From positions 26,522,335-26,586,334 of the forward strand of contig NC_088788.1 of the NCBI RefSeq assembly GCF_949628265.1: a DNA stretch of 64,000 nt, read 5' to 3'. This DNA is from Cloeon dipterum (taxonomy: Eukaryota; Arthropoda; Insecta; Ephemeroptera; Baetidae). Of this stretch, positions 20,991-34,000 are shown piece by piece. Within the stretch, counting starts at the first letter, position 1, and the number at the start of each line of letters is the position of its first letter. The translations under genes and the position numbers were made by a program. The notes beneath the pieces were generated by a model. That model was not told where the DNA came from. It saw only the letters and a program-made list of their open reading frames with translations, and made no database searches.

Positions 20991-23900
20991 AGAGGGCCGT
21001 GGTCAATCAAATCGGTGTGCACAGCGGGCGTCACGCACCAAGAGGCGCGACTTTTCTCGTTTGACAATGTACACAGTTATTTACCTTCTGTACTAAATGA
21101 ACTGCTCTTCCTAAGTCTATTTTTGTCATGGTAGGAGGAAAAATTGTCTAAATGCATGGCTATGCATGTCTGTTACTTTAATTGATCCATTATAGTAGGG
21201 CTGTGAATTTTTGACGTTTTTTTCGGGAATTGGTCGACTAAATTATTTTAGACTATTTTTCTGTACAATTAATTAGACGATTTTTCGAGACATCGACAAA
21301 TGCACGAAGCACGAACTTAAAAAACACAGATCTTAAAATTGTTTTAAAACTAAAAATACTAAACTAGATAAAAATATAATTAAAGAACTGCATGAATAGT
21401 TTTATTATTTCTAAGACTGGATTATATTTTTCCTTTTCTTTACTTTACTTAAAAACAACTGGTTCAATGAATTATTATTATTTATATTATACAAAGTGTA
21501 ATGAAAACACAATAATAATAATTACTCGATTTTCAATAATACGTACCGGTCTTACACAGAAAAAAATTAAATCTTCCAGTCATTAGTTTATGGCACATAA
21601 GAAGAATTATTTCTAACTGCTGCTTAAACTTCTGGTGGGAACGGGTAAAATTAATTTTGCAGTTGTGCTGCAGAAGTCGTAGTCTTTTACTTTCTCGTTT
21701 AAGTTCGCTCTATAGCCCGTCGTCCTCTGCTCGTGTTCATCAAACAAGCACTCTAAAGTGTGCTCGAAATTTTGCAATCTCTCGACGCGACAGCTCGGTT
21801 GACATTAATTGCGCAAAGTTTAATTACATCCGCTCTCCAGGTGGCGCGATCTGTTCGCCTCTTATCCACCTGCATTGTCATACATAGCATAATTAGTTTT
21901 AAAATGGCGAGAGGCAAAATGACAATGAGCGCAGCTCTTTTCTTTTGAGGACACCTTCAACGCGGATATCGTGTTTTTCAATATTTCCGCCAGAAACATT
22001 TTCCAGCGCGGAAAGTTGTTGAACAAAAACAGACTGACACAGAGTTTCAAAATTTATTGGTTGCAAAGTGAAACATTTTGCCAGAGGGAGAGGAGCATGT
22101 GTCTACCGTCTGGCGAAAATCTGCCTCTCTGACGTTTTCGCATTTTGTTGTGTTCTCCGCTTATCTGGTGCCGCGAGCTAGAAAATAAGCCGAGCGAGTG
22201 GTGGCGGCGGTGCGCTGTTGCGATACAGAAGAAACGCCTGTTTTTCCTGCCAAACGGAAAAAAGAGGCAAAGGTGAAGGCGAGGGGAGCTAACTTTTAAA
22301 GTCCCGGCCTGCGTACGTCACTCACGCTGCCACCCAGCATACATTTTGATCCTGTGCGAAACGCGATTTCAATTTGGCGCCGCACGCAAAAACATTTACG
22401 AACATAAGAGAGAGAAAAGCATGCGGAGCAAGAAGGCGTGACGTGTCGTCGGCAAAGCGAGTAATAATAACGCGGGCCGGCGAGCAGGATTTTCATTAAA
22501 CTCGCTCTTTGTCGGAAAATTGAGAAGGCAAAACTCGCAGCGCAGCGGCGGCAAGAAACTCTCCTTTCTCCTTAATTTGTTTTCTTTCTTGTCGAGAACG
22601 GCGGGGTTCTCGCCAGCGAGACATAGCGGAAAGCGGAATGAATTGCGAGCACCACTGCAACTATTTCACTCACTCAGCTCTGCACCAACTTTTAGACACT
22701 GTTTGATTAAAATTTCGACGTTCACTGGATGTTCGGCAATTTTTTCGAAAGCTGGCGGCGCAGTCAAAATTTTTCATTACACGCATCGCGAAACTGCCGC
22801 TTATTGAGAGCCGAAAGATCAACACAATTTTAACGAAAACGCGGGAAAAGCACGATTCGCTGGCAGACGAACGAGTTTGTTTACGACTGACAACCCCCTA
22901 TCCCGTTCCAACAAAGTCAAACTTTGCGAGAAGCTAATTTGCATGATGATGAATTTCGCCATTCATTTGCATCAAATTAAAAAGCTAATTAAAAAGTGAT
23001 CCGTGCGCGCAAAAACTCTCTGGTCTCGGCTGTTTGTTCAGGCACGTGCACTTTTCGCAAATTATCGCGGAAAGCAGCATGTCAGAGCCGGGTGTAACAA
23101 CAAAACACACATACACACTTCCCGGCCCAGGCAAACATACATATCCGTTTGTCAAACGGAATGGCAAATGCGTAAATGGAGCGCGTCGGCTGATCATTAA
23201 ATTATCTCTGGCTGCTTAACACGCGCACGCGAAATGATAAAACATTAGCACATATACACGGAAAGCTAAATTACGCCGCAATGCTATACAGTTGCTGCCG
23301 AATTTATGTTTCCAGACTGCGCACGCAATTTACGCCTCGGCGTGCTGAGTGCGTGGAAAATCTGCTCCTTTCGGCCGGACGGTTTTGTCAGCAGCTTTAT
23401 GTGTGCCTGCAGTGTGGTAGTAAATTGAGACACACGCCACGCTTGTTCAATATTTTTTATTGTTATTTCGACACTATTGATTTTCGTTAGGCGCTTTCTT
23501 CCGATACACAGACTCTCTACCAAGAAATGAGAGGTATTGTGTGCGTTCGGTCGAGGGAAGCTTTTCATTTCGAGTTGTCGATAGCAAAAAAAAAATAAAT
23601 AAAAAAAATGCACGGTTTGTATGAGCGTAAATTTTCAATTCCGCTGTAATAACTGCCAATACTGCTTTCGTATCAGCGCGAGGAAAGAAAAATCAGTGAG
23701 ACCTTGGCTACGAACTGGAAATAGAAATTGGTTGGTAAAAGTATTGAAGAAATTGTATCCAGATGAAACAAAATCAATATTTTGTGGTGATGGAATGCTT
23801 TTCTAAATATTCAAACTAAATTGATAGAGAAAACTTCGTCTTCGTGTTGCCGAGTATTGGAGAACTTTAATAATATTAGGAGGGATACTTTCAATAAATA

Positions 23901-24613
23901 TCAATCGCGTTTAGCATTTAACTCTATATGTATGAACTATATAAAGAAGATGGTTATATTTTGAACGAATTTACACACATCTCGTTAGATTGTTGGTCAG
24001 TTAAAATTAAGACAGATGCACTGGAGGCTGGAGGAGGTTATGATTCTTTCACTTGAAATTAAATGCAGCTGTTAATTTCCCTGAATCATTGCTAAAATTT
24101 TAATTTTTGAGCAGATAACTGCATGCACTTAATTGGAACTGTATAAACTACCCTTTAAATCCTTGAATATCAAACTGTTTTATTAATTGAATTTGCAACT
24201 GTCAGCGAAACATTCATTTATAGAATCAGGGAAAATATCTTGTAGAACTAAATTTAATACAGAAGAAATTTTAATATTAAAAGTGACTCAGTCGCAATTG
24301 TATCAGAACAATTTCCGGGAGTTTTATAGTTTGAGACCTTGAAGCACTATTTATATGTGCAATGCTTTGGTATATACAATAAAGCATATGGTTTTAATAG
24401 TGTGCACCTTAAAGAGGATTAGGATGAAAAGAAAATGAAACTGGAGATGAGAAGGTAGCAGCCGTAAAAGCAGCTAACTCTGGCAGAGCTTGCCGTATAT
24501 ATTGTATCGCTTGTGTGAGGTTGTGTCTCCCTCTCTTGTTCATAAAGCTCGGCTCATTCAGCCTCGGGAGTTAATTTACAATCCTGCAAGAACAAAATGC
24601 TGCCGCCCGCAAG

Positions 24614-24692
<79 letters not shown>

Positions 24693-27120
24693 GTGTGCAC
24701 ATACAAAAGAGGGCCGAAGAGCACATATTTGGAGAAGCGACTTTCGCGAATTTGCATATACGTTTCAACCGACGGTATACTGTTCATTGTCTGCTGCCTT
24801 TACTGTGTTGCGAACGAAAATAAAAATTCAAAATTGCATTGTATTTATTTTTAGAATTATGTAAATGTGCTAGAGTGAGAGACGGATGTGGGTATTAAAA
24901 TAATATGAACAGGAGAATTTGCAGAGATGTTGATAATTATTAATAAAACGAATAAAACATTTGTGGATCTTAATTGGAGCTAATAAGTACATACAGAAAG
25001 GCTCTTAAAATAGATTTGATCAGTAGGGGCTCGTAATATTCAGCAATAAGAAATTTATGCAGCGATATTAAAATTTCTTATGAAATAATAACCCATTTTT
25101 CACCAATTTTCTGCTATGGATAGAAAGTGGAATTCCCTTAGTTTTAATTAAATTGGTGACATTTGCTTAAGTGAAAAAACTCGAAAAAAGATAAAATGAA
25201 ATTGCAATTTAAAAATATCTAGTTTGCTTCCATTAAATAAGCAGAGACTGCAATTACCAAGAGGGAAACCAGGATGGTTCACCTCCGTATGCAAATCAGT
25301 GAGTGTAGCGAATTTTCCGCTCTGGAGAGGCAGGCGAGATACCTTGTTAATTAATGAATTGCGCGGCACGTTAGCTGCAAAATGCAAATTTATCGCGCCG
25401 TGTCTGAGTGATGCGTGGGTGGGTGGGAAGTGGGAACAGCATTGCCCGATATTATCGCAGACGCGAATTCGGCGCCAGCCAGCGAGCGTACAAAGGAGAG
25501 CAGGCTGGTCGGGGGAGAAACACCGCAGCAAGCCCCAGCGGGCACCGGCAAAGAAGGGCTTGATGAGGCGCACATGCTCCGGCCCTCTTGCTCTCGCTAC
25601 GTGGACAAAGGAGCGCGCGGGCTAACGAAGCAAAAGGCCTCCCTCTCTGTTTGCCGCTAATCGCAAGGGTCGCTCTATGCAATTAATTATGAATTTTGCT
25701 TTTTTAGCCCAACAGCGAGGAGAGCCTACATTCCAAATTCCTTCAGCGTGTTTTTGTTTCTCAGAGGAAATCCATGTAGGACGACACGTTAATAATTAAG
25801 AGGTGTGTCTGTGAGCAAGAGGATACGTAATTTCCATTTCAGCACACTCAAACTGCGAGTGAGGCCGCCCAATATTGAAAGGGAACGTTTGGTAAGTAAA
25901 ATCGTGCACACATTTCAACTTTAATTAGAGTGGTGTCATCGCAACTTTTTCTAGTAATTCTTGGAAGTTTAAATATGCAAGGTTTTTTCAAATTTACCGG
26001 AAAGATCGGTGGCGTGGGTGCTTTGAATTCATATATATATATACTAGTGATGTATTTCACTTTTTTCAAACTTTTCATTATTTTAAAATAAAAATGAAAA
26101 GATAGCAATTGAAAACCGAACTCTACACTTGCTTCACATCCACTAGTTCCAGCGTTGCAGTAGGACCTTACTTCATGGGTGCATGAATACATTATTTATT
26201 AAATCGATGCAGAAATTAGTCGAGAATTTGACAAAGAGGACAAAAGTAATACAGTTCTTAATTTCTCTAAATAAAACCTCAAGTTGAAATCTTTCCCTGT
26301 AAAATATTTGCATTAATTTAATACCTAACGCAAATTTTCAAGGCTGTTCATACTAAAATGTCACCATTTTCTCGATCGACTACATCAATATCAACAGTTG
26401 CGAAAGTCATGAGCGGTCTTCGTCAGCATAGGCATTTTTCACAGGCACGAGGCTGAGTTTTGCATCTGGTGCGCCCTCGGGCCATCAATCAATGTTCAAT
26501 CTGCTATCTCCTCGCAGGCAAGAACGTTTTCTCAGCGAGATGCCCGAGATTGAGCATATACGCGAGCACGTGCTCGTCATATTTGGGTATGGGGATGAAA
26601 AGTAAATGAACTGGCGGATTTTTTAAAACGCTATTTGCCTCAAGGCAGAACGTGCCAAGACTCGACCAGCTTATTAATGCGTCTCTCTTATCTTGAAGGC
26701 TAAATCGAAGATCATATCTTGGGAAATATTTTTCTCTCTTAGACTATATTGCAGGGAAAAATTGTAGCGAATGTTTTTCTTCAATAACTTAACAAATGCG
26801 CAGGAAAGGAAAACTGCTCTGAATTTTCAATATTCGCTTAAATATTTAGTTGCTGTTTTTAAACAATTTCGTACATGCAACCGTGCTACTTCAGTTAACA
26901 ACATGTTGAGCAAACCCATGAGCCGGCCACTGTATATTCGCTCGCGTAAAACAGAAGTTGCTTGCTCGTGCTCACAGCAGAGTATTATCATTACCGCCCA
27001 TTCAGGTCAAAATCCTCATAAAATTTGCTGGAACGAGTCCAGCAAAGTTTCACCGACAAAAACAAACAATCAACTAAGCCGGACGAGCGCGTGTCCAAAG
27101 TATTTTTGGCACCCTCGAAC
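20991..27120. other. Intergenic region, no gene recognised
   Basis: This is 6.1 kb of AT-rich DNA with GC-richer islands at about 22.1-22.6 kb and 25.4-25.65 kb. Open frames here are short, overlap on both strands and lack splice partners. The only clear structure is the (CT)n tract at 24615-24687. The GC-rich islands could be enhancers or unannotated start sites, but I cannot support either from sequence alone. Confidence 0.4.
24615..24687. repeat. (CT)n microsatellite, 73 bp
   Basis: This is an uninterrupted CT run in the intergenic region, the second longest of the CT/AG tracts in the window. Confidence 0.97.
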
Positions 27121-27124
27121 GGTA

Positions 27125-27148
27125 GATTTTGGCGCCAAAAGGTATAAA
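27125..27148 (+). promoter_or_regulatory. E2F-like palindrome followed by TATA box
   Basis: TTTTGGCGCCAAAA at 27127-27140 is a perfect 14-bp palindrome containing two overlapping E2F half sites (TTTGGCGC on each strand). TATAAA follows at 27143-27148, two bases later. The arrangement resembles a core promoter reading to the plus strand, with a start expected near 27175. The 19-bp block 27125-27143 recurs exactly at 27799-27817. No RNA evidence is available. Confidence 0.45.
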
Positions 27149-27798
27149 GCGAATAGGCAAGGAGAACGGGGATGAATCATCTTTCAAACTAATTTCTGCC
27201 ATTGAAATTACGGAAATTACACTTCTACTTCATGCACTGCCCCTGTTGCACTTGCATCAGTCTATCCATGCAGTTGGTAGATATTGCCTTTATCAACTAA
27301 TATGACACAAAATGCAATTACTAGTCTCTGTTGTCATCCTCCCGCTGTGCCAAACACACAGGGACAGCGCCAAAGGCAGTTTGCACGCTCTAAAATCTGA
27401 TAGCTTGCGAGTGATGTAAAATTGCACAATTTTACTCCGCAAGGGAAACGTGTCATTTTGTGAAATTTTTGGCAGAGACCCAATAGATTTTTAGCTTGTG
27501 TGGTAACACTACATCCAATTGTCAAAGGAAATAAAAATAGAAATCAATAATTTAAATATCGGATTTTTATTTGACTTTTTTTGACATAATCGGAAAAATG
27601 GACGGAATTTACAAAAATTATTTAATGACACAACTGCGTAAAAAATTGAAGTAATGGAGCATCTAAAAACGAGCTATCAAAGTCTCAAAGAAAGTTGTAT
27701 TCCAGAATTGAATGAAGCAGACATTAATTCGCATTTGCCTAATCGCATTTAGCATCGTCTGGGGGATTGGCCGAGCCCTTCCTGTGACGTTAATCTGT

Positions 27799-27863
27799 GA
27801 TTTTGGCGCCAAAAGGTGGCAAAAGTGGCGCGAGTGGGGCGCGGGGTCCGGTGGGGGAGGGGG
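27799..27863 (+). promoter_or_regulatory. Second E2F-like palindrome with G-quadruplex motif
   Basis: The palindrome TTTTGGCGCCAAAA recurs at 27801-27814. Four G-runs at 27836-27839, 27843-27846, 27853-27857 and 27859-27863, with loops of 3, 6 and 1 bases, meet the usual G-quadruplex rule. GGGGGCGG at its end is also an Sp1-type GC box. The cluster marks the left side of a GC-rich island that ends in a strong plus-strand splice donor, so it is a candidate promoter. Confidence 0.45.
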
Positions 27864-28063
27864 CGGCTCGGAGGGGTGGCTCCATTGGGCTGCTGCGAAG
27901 GGAAGCTCGGCGGCGGTGAATCGATTCGTTCATCCAGTGGTGTGCGCGACGGCTGGCCGGGCTTGGGCCGGGCGGGCGGTCGGTCGGTCGGTTGGTCTTC
28001 AGTCCTCCTCCTCGAGCCACGGGATGCACCCTCCAGCCGACGACCCTTGCCACCACGACCAGG
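27864..28063 (+). other. Candidate non-coding first exon ending in a strong donor
   Basis: The GC-rich island ends at ACCAGG|GTGAGT (exon edge 28063), a consensus donor on the plus strand. No plus-strand coding exon is nearby. The next plausible partner is the exon holding the start codon of the membrane-protein gene, which has a usable acceptor (CTTTATTAG near 36657). That would give an 8.6-kb 5' UTR intron. The link is inference only. Confidence 0.3.
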
Positions 28064-31000
28064 GTGAGTTCGCCAGTTAGTGTCCGACTTGGCTCGCTCT
28101 CCAAACACTTGGCACGTGTCCCTAGGGTAATGCCTGAGGGTTTGTTTGGGTGTGATTCTAAGAATGAATTTAAGTGGCATGTTCGGCAACCAGACCCAAA
28201 CAGACTTTTATTTATTATTACCGGTTTCATGTCATATAAAAAAAGTTCAAGCTGAGTTAAATTAATAACTAACTGCTTCTCTTTAAAAAAGTGGAAAGAA
28301 ATGAATGAAAGATTTTATGAAAGAACTTTCCCATTCATTGAGCAGATACTTCTGAAGTCTCTAGCCTTAGCATTAATATTTTATCATCTCATTAGCTTAT
28401 TGAATGAGTTTTCTCATAGAACAAACACCGTCTGGAATATCTCATAGAGCAATTAATTTGCTCATTACAGAAAGGACTCGTTTATTAAAAGTTTTCTTTT
28501 GAATTCAAAGACCAATTCATCACTCGTATGCAAATAATTTCAAATTTACATTTTTTAGAACACGCACGCTGAATATATTTTGTGAAAAAATGCTGAGGTC
28601 TTTTCTGCACTGTAAACTAAATTTTAGGCAAGTTCAATTAAATTTCAATCCGACAGCTGCTCATGCTTAAAACCCACGTCGGAAAGAGAAAATACCCTGC
28701 GGCCTCACGGGAAATTTCGAGCTTCACTAAATTTAAAAGCACTATGCTCCCCGAGAAAAAAGCGGCCTGTGCTTTTCCAGCGACACTTTTCACCTCCACT
28801 TCCTATTCTCGGAATTTTCCGTTTGTTTTCTCTTTTACAAAGCGGCGCAGGTGGTTCGCTCCTCTTTCTTTTCGCATAAAATTTATAAAAAGCACCGTCG
28901 CGGTTTTTCATCACGTCGCTCGTGTCGTATTCGCGTGTTTTTTGCTCGACAGTGGGTGTGGTCTGGCTCAAGAGCAGATTTTAGGGCAAAACTGCTCTAG
29001 GATCTATACACATGGCCGCCTACAATGATTAATCTATTTCGCCTTTTTCGCGTTCGTGATCATAAAAGACATTAGAGGGACTCATGCACATTCTAAACAG
29101 AAAAGGGCAACGGACTGCCAAGGGAGCAGATCGGGAGGAGGCATCCGTGCAATAATTATTAGGTTCCGTACATCTGGACCCGCCTTAACGACTCCTAATG
29201 CGACAAAACTAGAATTAGCAGAACTGCGTGGGTTTATTCGAGTGTGTGATACTCAAAATATAATAAAATTTCTAATGAAACAGTTAGATTTGGTAGCACA
29301 ACGAAAATTTTAACGTTTCAATTTATTTTTTATTCATTATATATGGAATCTTTTTATAAGGGTTTATTTTAGATTCCTCGCTTTTTTAAGGTTGCTTTGT
29401 CATGACGAAAAATTGAACATTTTACTCTTTGTCACCGTGTCCTGCAATTCAGAATTGAGCTAACATCGATCGAGATTGATTTTTATGCAAAAAGATGTGG
29501 GGTGTTATACCTGTCATAAAATTTTATGCTAATATTAATTGCAATGTGATGTTCATTAACCATTTCAGAACGTGCGGAGTTCGTATTTTATTGTTATAAT
29601 CCTAATTAATTATATGATTCAATTTTATCGAATGTGCTGAAAAGAAAATCCCGCGTCTGCATTAGCACATGCTGCGCGCATCTGTGTTGAAACTTTGTTT
29701 GCGAACACTTTTTACATGCACCACACAAACAAACATTTTCCATTTCAGCGCGCAATATTGATTTCGAGCCGTCAGAGCCCTAATGTACGCACTGCATCCG
29801 CCAAATAGTAAAGAAGAAACGGTGGTACCACAAACTTTAGCCTGGTGAAACTTTCTTTCACAACTAACCTCGCAGGTTTAATTCTTAAGCGGCCGAGGCA
29901 ATAATTGAAAAGCGGCTCTCGTTTATTCCGTCCAGCAAAAGCAGCCGCAGAGAGACCGCAGAGAGAGCAACTTTGGTCCTGTTGCTCGTCTTTGGGCGCC
30001 TTACTTGCGCTCGAGTTGCCGATTGTGTGTCGAAAAGGAGGGCCGGCTGCGAACGTGGAAAACTTTTTATCTCGGCCAGCGGCAGCAGCGGAAACACGAG
30101 AAGGAATGCTCGCGTTAATTAATTATGAGCCAGGAGGAGCCGCCGCCGAGATTAGAGAAACGGAGAGTTTGCCACTTTGGCGAGAGCAGGTGCGCTGTTA
30201 TCATTTAGGCCGACTGCCGCTCTCGCCCCTTTAATACAGAGGCCGGGCGTGTATTTCAAGGGCCTACGCCCGGCAGCCAGTTCGCCCGTAATTAACAGTA
30301 ATTAAAAAAAGCAGGAATCTGCCGGATGGTTTCTAATATTTCTTCATTACCTTGCTGCTTTCTTGCTGACTTGAGCTCCAGAGCGGTAAAAACATTTTAT
30401 GTGTTTAGATTTTGTTAACTGCCTGCGCAGATGAGGCGGGTTTCGCTAAAAAATTTATCTAAGAGGATTTCTCCTCTTGCGGGAGCGAATTTAAACAAAT
30501 ATAAACAGGCATTTTTGCCGTTAAGGGTTAAATTACATTCCGCTTCCTGCAGATGTTATTTTTCTGTTTTGAAACATAAACTTTGCGGCTTTCAGCTCAG
30601 CGAGATATTACCTTTGTAATTGATCGCTTAGGTAGTTAAGCGCTGGTTCTGAATGCCCTTTCTTGCCATTTATTTCCATTTAATGCTCTTTTTACCATTT
30701 GGACTTTTATTACTGTTTACAAGAATAAAAATCGAGTTAAATGACTACATTTTTCAAAATTATTCACCTTACCTATGAATGTCATTTTTTGGGTCGGATC
30801 AAGAATTTTCGGTTCGTGCCTTTCACAGTGCAGAACGTACTAGCCAAATTCTATTTTTGAATCAATTTTTTATTGAACAGGAAAAAATCAGATATTTAAA
30901 TCCCGGACAAACCCCTTGATGCAACCAAACGCCAAATATAGAATAGTGTCTACTTCTGCCAACAAAAGTTTGTAAATTCATATTGTGGTAAAGCTTCCTT

Positions 31001-34000
31001 TATTTTGGCTTGAAAATTGATGTTTGGTTGATCTAAATTTATTAGAGAATTATCAATATTCATTAAACACACAAATGAAACTGTTTAAGAATGGAAAAAA
31101 TTACGAACGTAGATGCGTAATAAGATTTGCAAAATCTAATTTAACCTTGACTAGATTTAGAGATTAAGTCAGTGGATTTAATTTAATACCTCTGCAGTGT
31201 CGCTAATTGAAAGGAAACTGCAGCACATTTGCAAGAAAGACGTCATCAAAATCGATTATGCAGCTAACAGTGTTTGGGCTAAAATAATAACGCCTTAGCA
31301 GCAGCAGACTTGCCTCCAGATTATTAGCTGAAGGAGCGATACTTGAGCAGTAGGAGCGAGGTGTTATGTACACCCTTAATTAATTAAACACGGTAAGCTG
31401 TCGCCGAGGGCACTCTTTTCATCGCCAGCGCCGCCTGTCCTTTTTAATCTGGCCGCCCGGCCCGCCCTCCGCAGCACAGTGCAGTAGTCTATGTATTTAT
31501 CGAGAAATCCGGCGGAATTTCCATCTCGAAACCCGAGAGCAGTCGCTGTCGTTTGTGAGCTAACGACATGGAATTAGAAACTGAAACGCGCTCTCATCTT
31601 ACTGTCATCTACGTGGAAGAGAACAGCTTCATATGTGCTCAGCGGAAGCTAGGAAACAAATTTAATTTCGCCTCAGCAGCTCTCGTAACTGCAAAGCGAG
31701 CCTTTTTGCCTAGACTGGAATAAAACTAGTTTTGAAAATGATGCTTTCAAGGCGTAAAGTAATAAATATGCTGGCATGCTGTGTGGAATAGAAATAAATG
31801 GTATAAAGATTTTCGGTAGAGCAACGTTACTGCTTTATTGAAAATAAATCTAAATGATTCCACGTAATTACAGTTAGTTTCATCTTTGATAACTATTAAT
31901 TATTTATGTTTAAATTGTAGTTGTTTTATCCAGAGATTTAAAATTTTCATGGGATAAACCAATATATTATCGACCAAATATTTTTAACATAAAGAATGCT
32001 GGGTAGCAAACGTCTTCAATGCGTTTGACAGTATTCATATTCATGCTTTCAAAGAGGCATCTACCACAATCTTGTTTGAAGAAGAAAAATGACAGGAATT
32101 TCCAATTCCCCTCGTGGAATTTGGCCCCTTGCCTTTGAAGTCGAGCATCAACTTCGTAGAAATCAAATATTGGACGTGCAAAGATGAGTGATGCTTCAAC
32201 CATAAACGCAAACTTTCCTCGCAAGTTTAAAGTTTGCCCGTTCATTTCCGATTCAAATCATTTCACGCCACACTCAAACTAATATTCCGCAACGCCACTA
32301 ATTTACGCAATTGGTGCGTCGCCCAACTCCAGCCACTGTAATTGGAATTAGGTATACACACGCTCGCGGTAATTGGACAAACACGGAGTGGCGGGCAACG
32401 TTGGCCATGCTCGCGTTACATTTGCATGAGGCGTGCTACTGAGGCAAATCGTGTGCTGCTCACTCAGTCAGCCGAGTCAGGGACGCACGGTCGGCGGCTG
32501 CTGCCTGCCTGGCTCAGGGGACAGTTCATAAATCATTGATCTCGGCTTTCATCGGCCCGGCTTTCATTGTCAAATAGAGCAGAGTGCGTTTGCTTTGAGT
32601 AATTCAGCATGTTTGCGTCCGCTCCACCAAGCTCAGATTAGCTTCGTTCAATTGCAATTTCTGCCCAACCCTCTCTTTGGCGGCGAGAGTGCGAAAGGAT
32701 AGAAGCTTGCTTGTTTGTCCCTTTTGAAATAGTGATTGCCACTCTATTCGCAGGAAAGAGTAACTCTAATTTTGTGACAAACTCGCATCCGCACGCTGGT
32801 TTGAACTAACTTCTGTTCTATTTCCATGGAAGATATTATTAATTAATTTTATTTCACACCAAAGGCTCTCCACACTAAAATACCATTGTATTGATCTCCA
32901 TCATATTTTCCTAGCATTGTTTTTCTAATAAAAAAAGCTTATTAAACGACTAGGCGTAAAATACCAAAATTATTACACAGATCAAGTTTTGCACAGCTTT
33001 GGTGTTTTCCTCAGAGCCATTTTTCGTGCCAGACACTTTTGAATCTGCTATATTTTACAAATCTCGCCGCAGGATTTTCAATTACATCCAACTTTTGGTT
33101 CATAACGTAGAAAAACTGAATTAAAAATGTCATCGTTATTATCATGTGATATTTTTCACAATTTGGCCAATTAAAATACAACCTTAACTTAATTTTAAAA
33201 TGAAAAGAAACAGAACAGTATTGGGACACATGCCTGTTGGTAAAAAGAGCACCGTGTTGGTTTCCCATCAACACGGTCCGTTTCATAAACTTTCGTACGC
33301 AGTATTCATATTAAAAAAGAGGATAATAGAAAAGAATAACTCATCAACATTTAATGGTGGGAATTGTTTTAGTTTTGTGACACAGTTCCTCAAAAGGTTT
33401 AAAATATGCTACTGAAAACTTGAAAAACTAACTTTAATCTAAAAAGGTTTTGTCGGTTTTGTCGAATTTTTACTCTTCAACCTGCAATAGAGATCTGCAT
33501 AATAGTTGTGTTCAAAACGAGGACCTCTTCCGTTTTAATTGCCACTTTATTCTTTTATTTTTCAAAAAACGTTTTACTGCCATTAAAAAAAGATAGTAAC
33601 TGGCATCATCACCTTTTTCACGAGTTAACAAATGAATTACCAAGTCGGAGTAACCACTATGAATTTTCCCTTTTTCATCAGTGCGTCATTAAACATATAC
33701 GAGGCCACTAATTAACACAATGTTTGCACTCAAAGTTAGTCAGACCATAGCTGTGTTTGTGTTTTTCTAGCACAGATTTCTATGTTTCTGCTGGTAGGGA
33801 GCGCGTCGGTTCTGTTTGCAGTCCGTTGGGGTGCAGGAGCATTTGAGGGAGGAATTTAATTATACGCGCGCGGGTGGCAAAAATTGTGCCCGCGTCTGTT
33901 CCTAATTAGAAAGGGCCATGCATATTGGGGTTGGGAGAGAAAGCGCTCGAGGTCGGTCATTCGCTTTTTCTTCTTCTTCTCCTTCGAAGCTGAAATTCAA

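Noticed and set aside
20524..21096. Plus-strand 190-codon open frame across the GC-rich patch at 20.7-21.0 kb
   Set aside because: It is antisense to the inferred first exon of the Mab-21-type gene, shows no domain and has a basic, biased composition.
24490..24864. Open frames with long Ser-Leu or Arg-Glu repeats, also at 16892-17184, 35390-35714 and 40042-40605
   Set aside because: They are produced by (CT)n microsatellites read in several frames on both strands.
27712..28230. Overlapping 120-146-codon frames on both strands of the GC-rich island
   Set aside because: High GC content makes stops rare. The peptides are Gly/Ser- or Pro/Arg-biased with no recognisable domain, so I treat the region as promoter or UTR.
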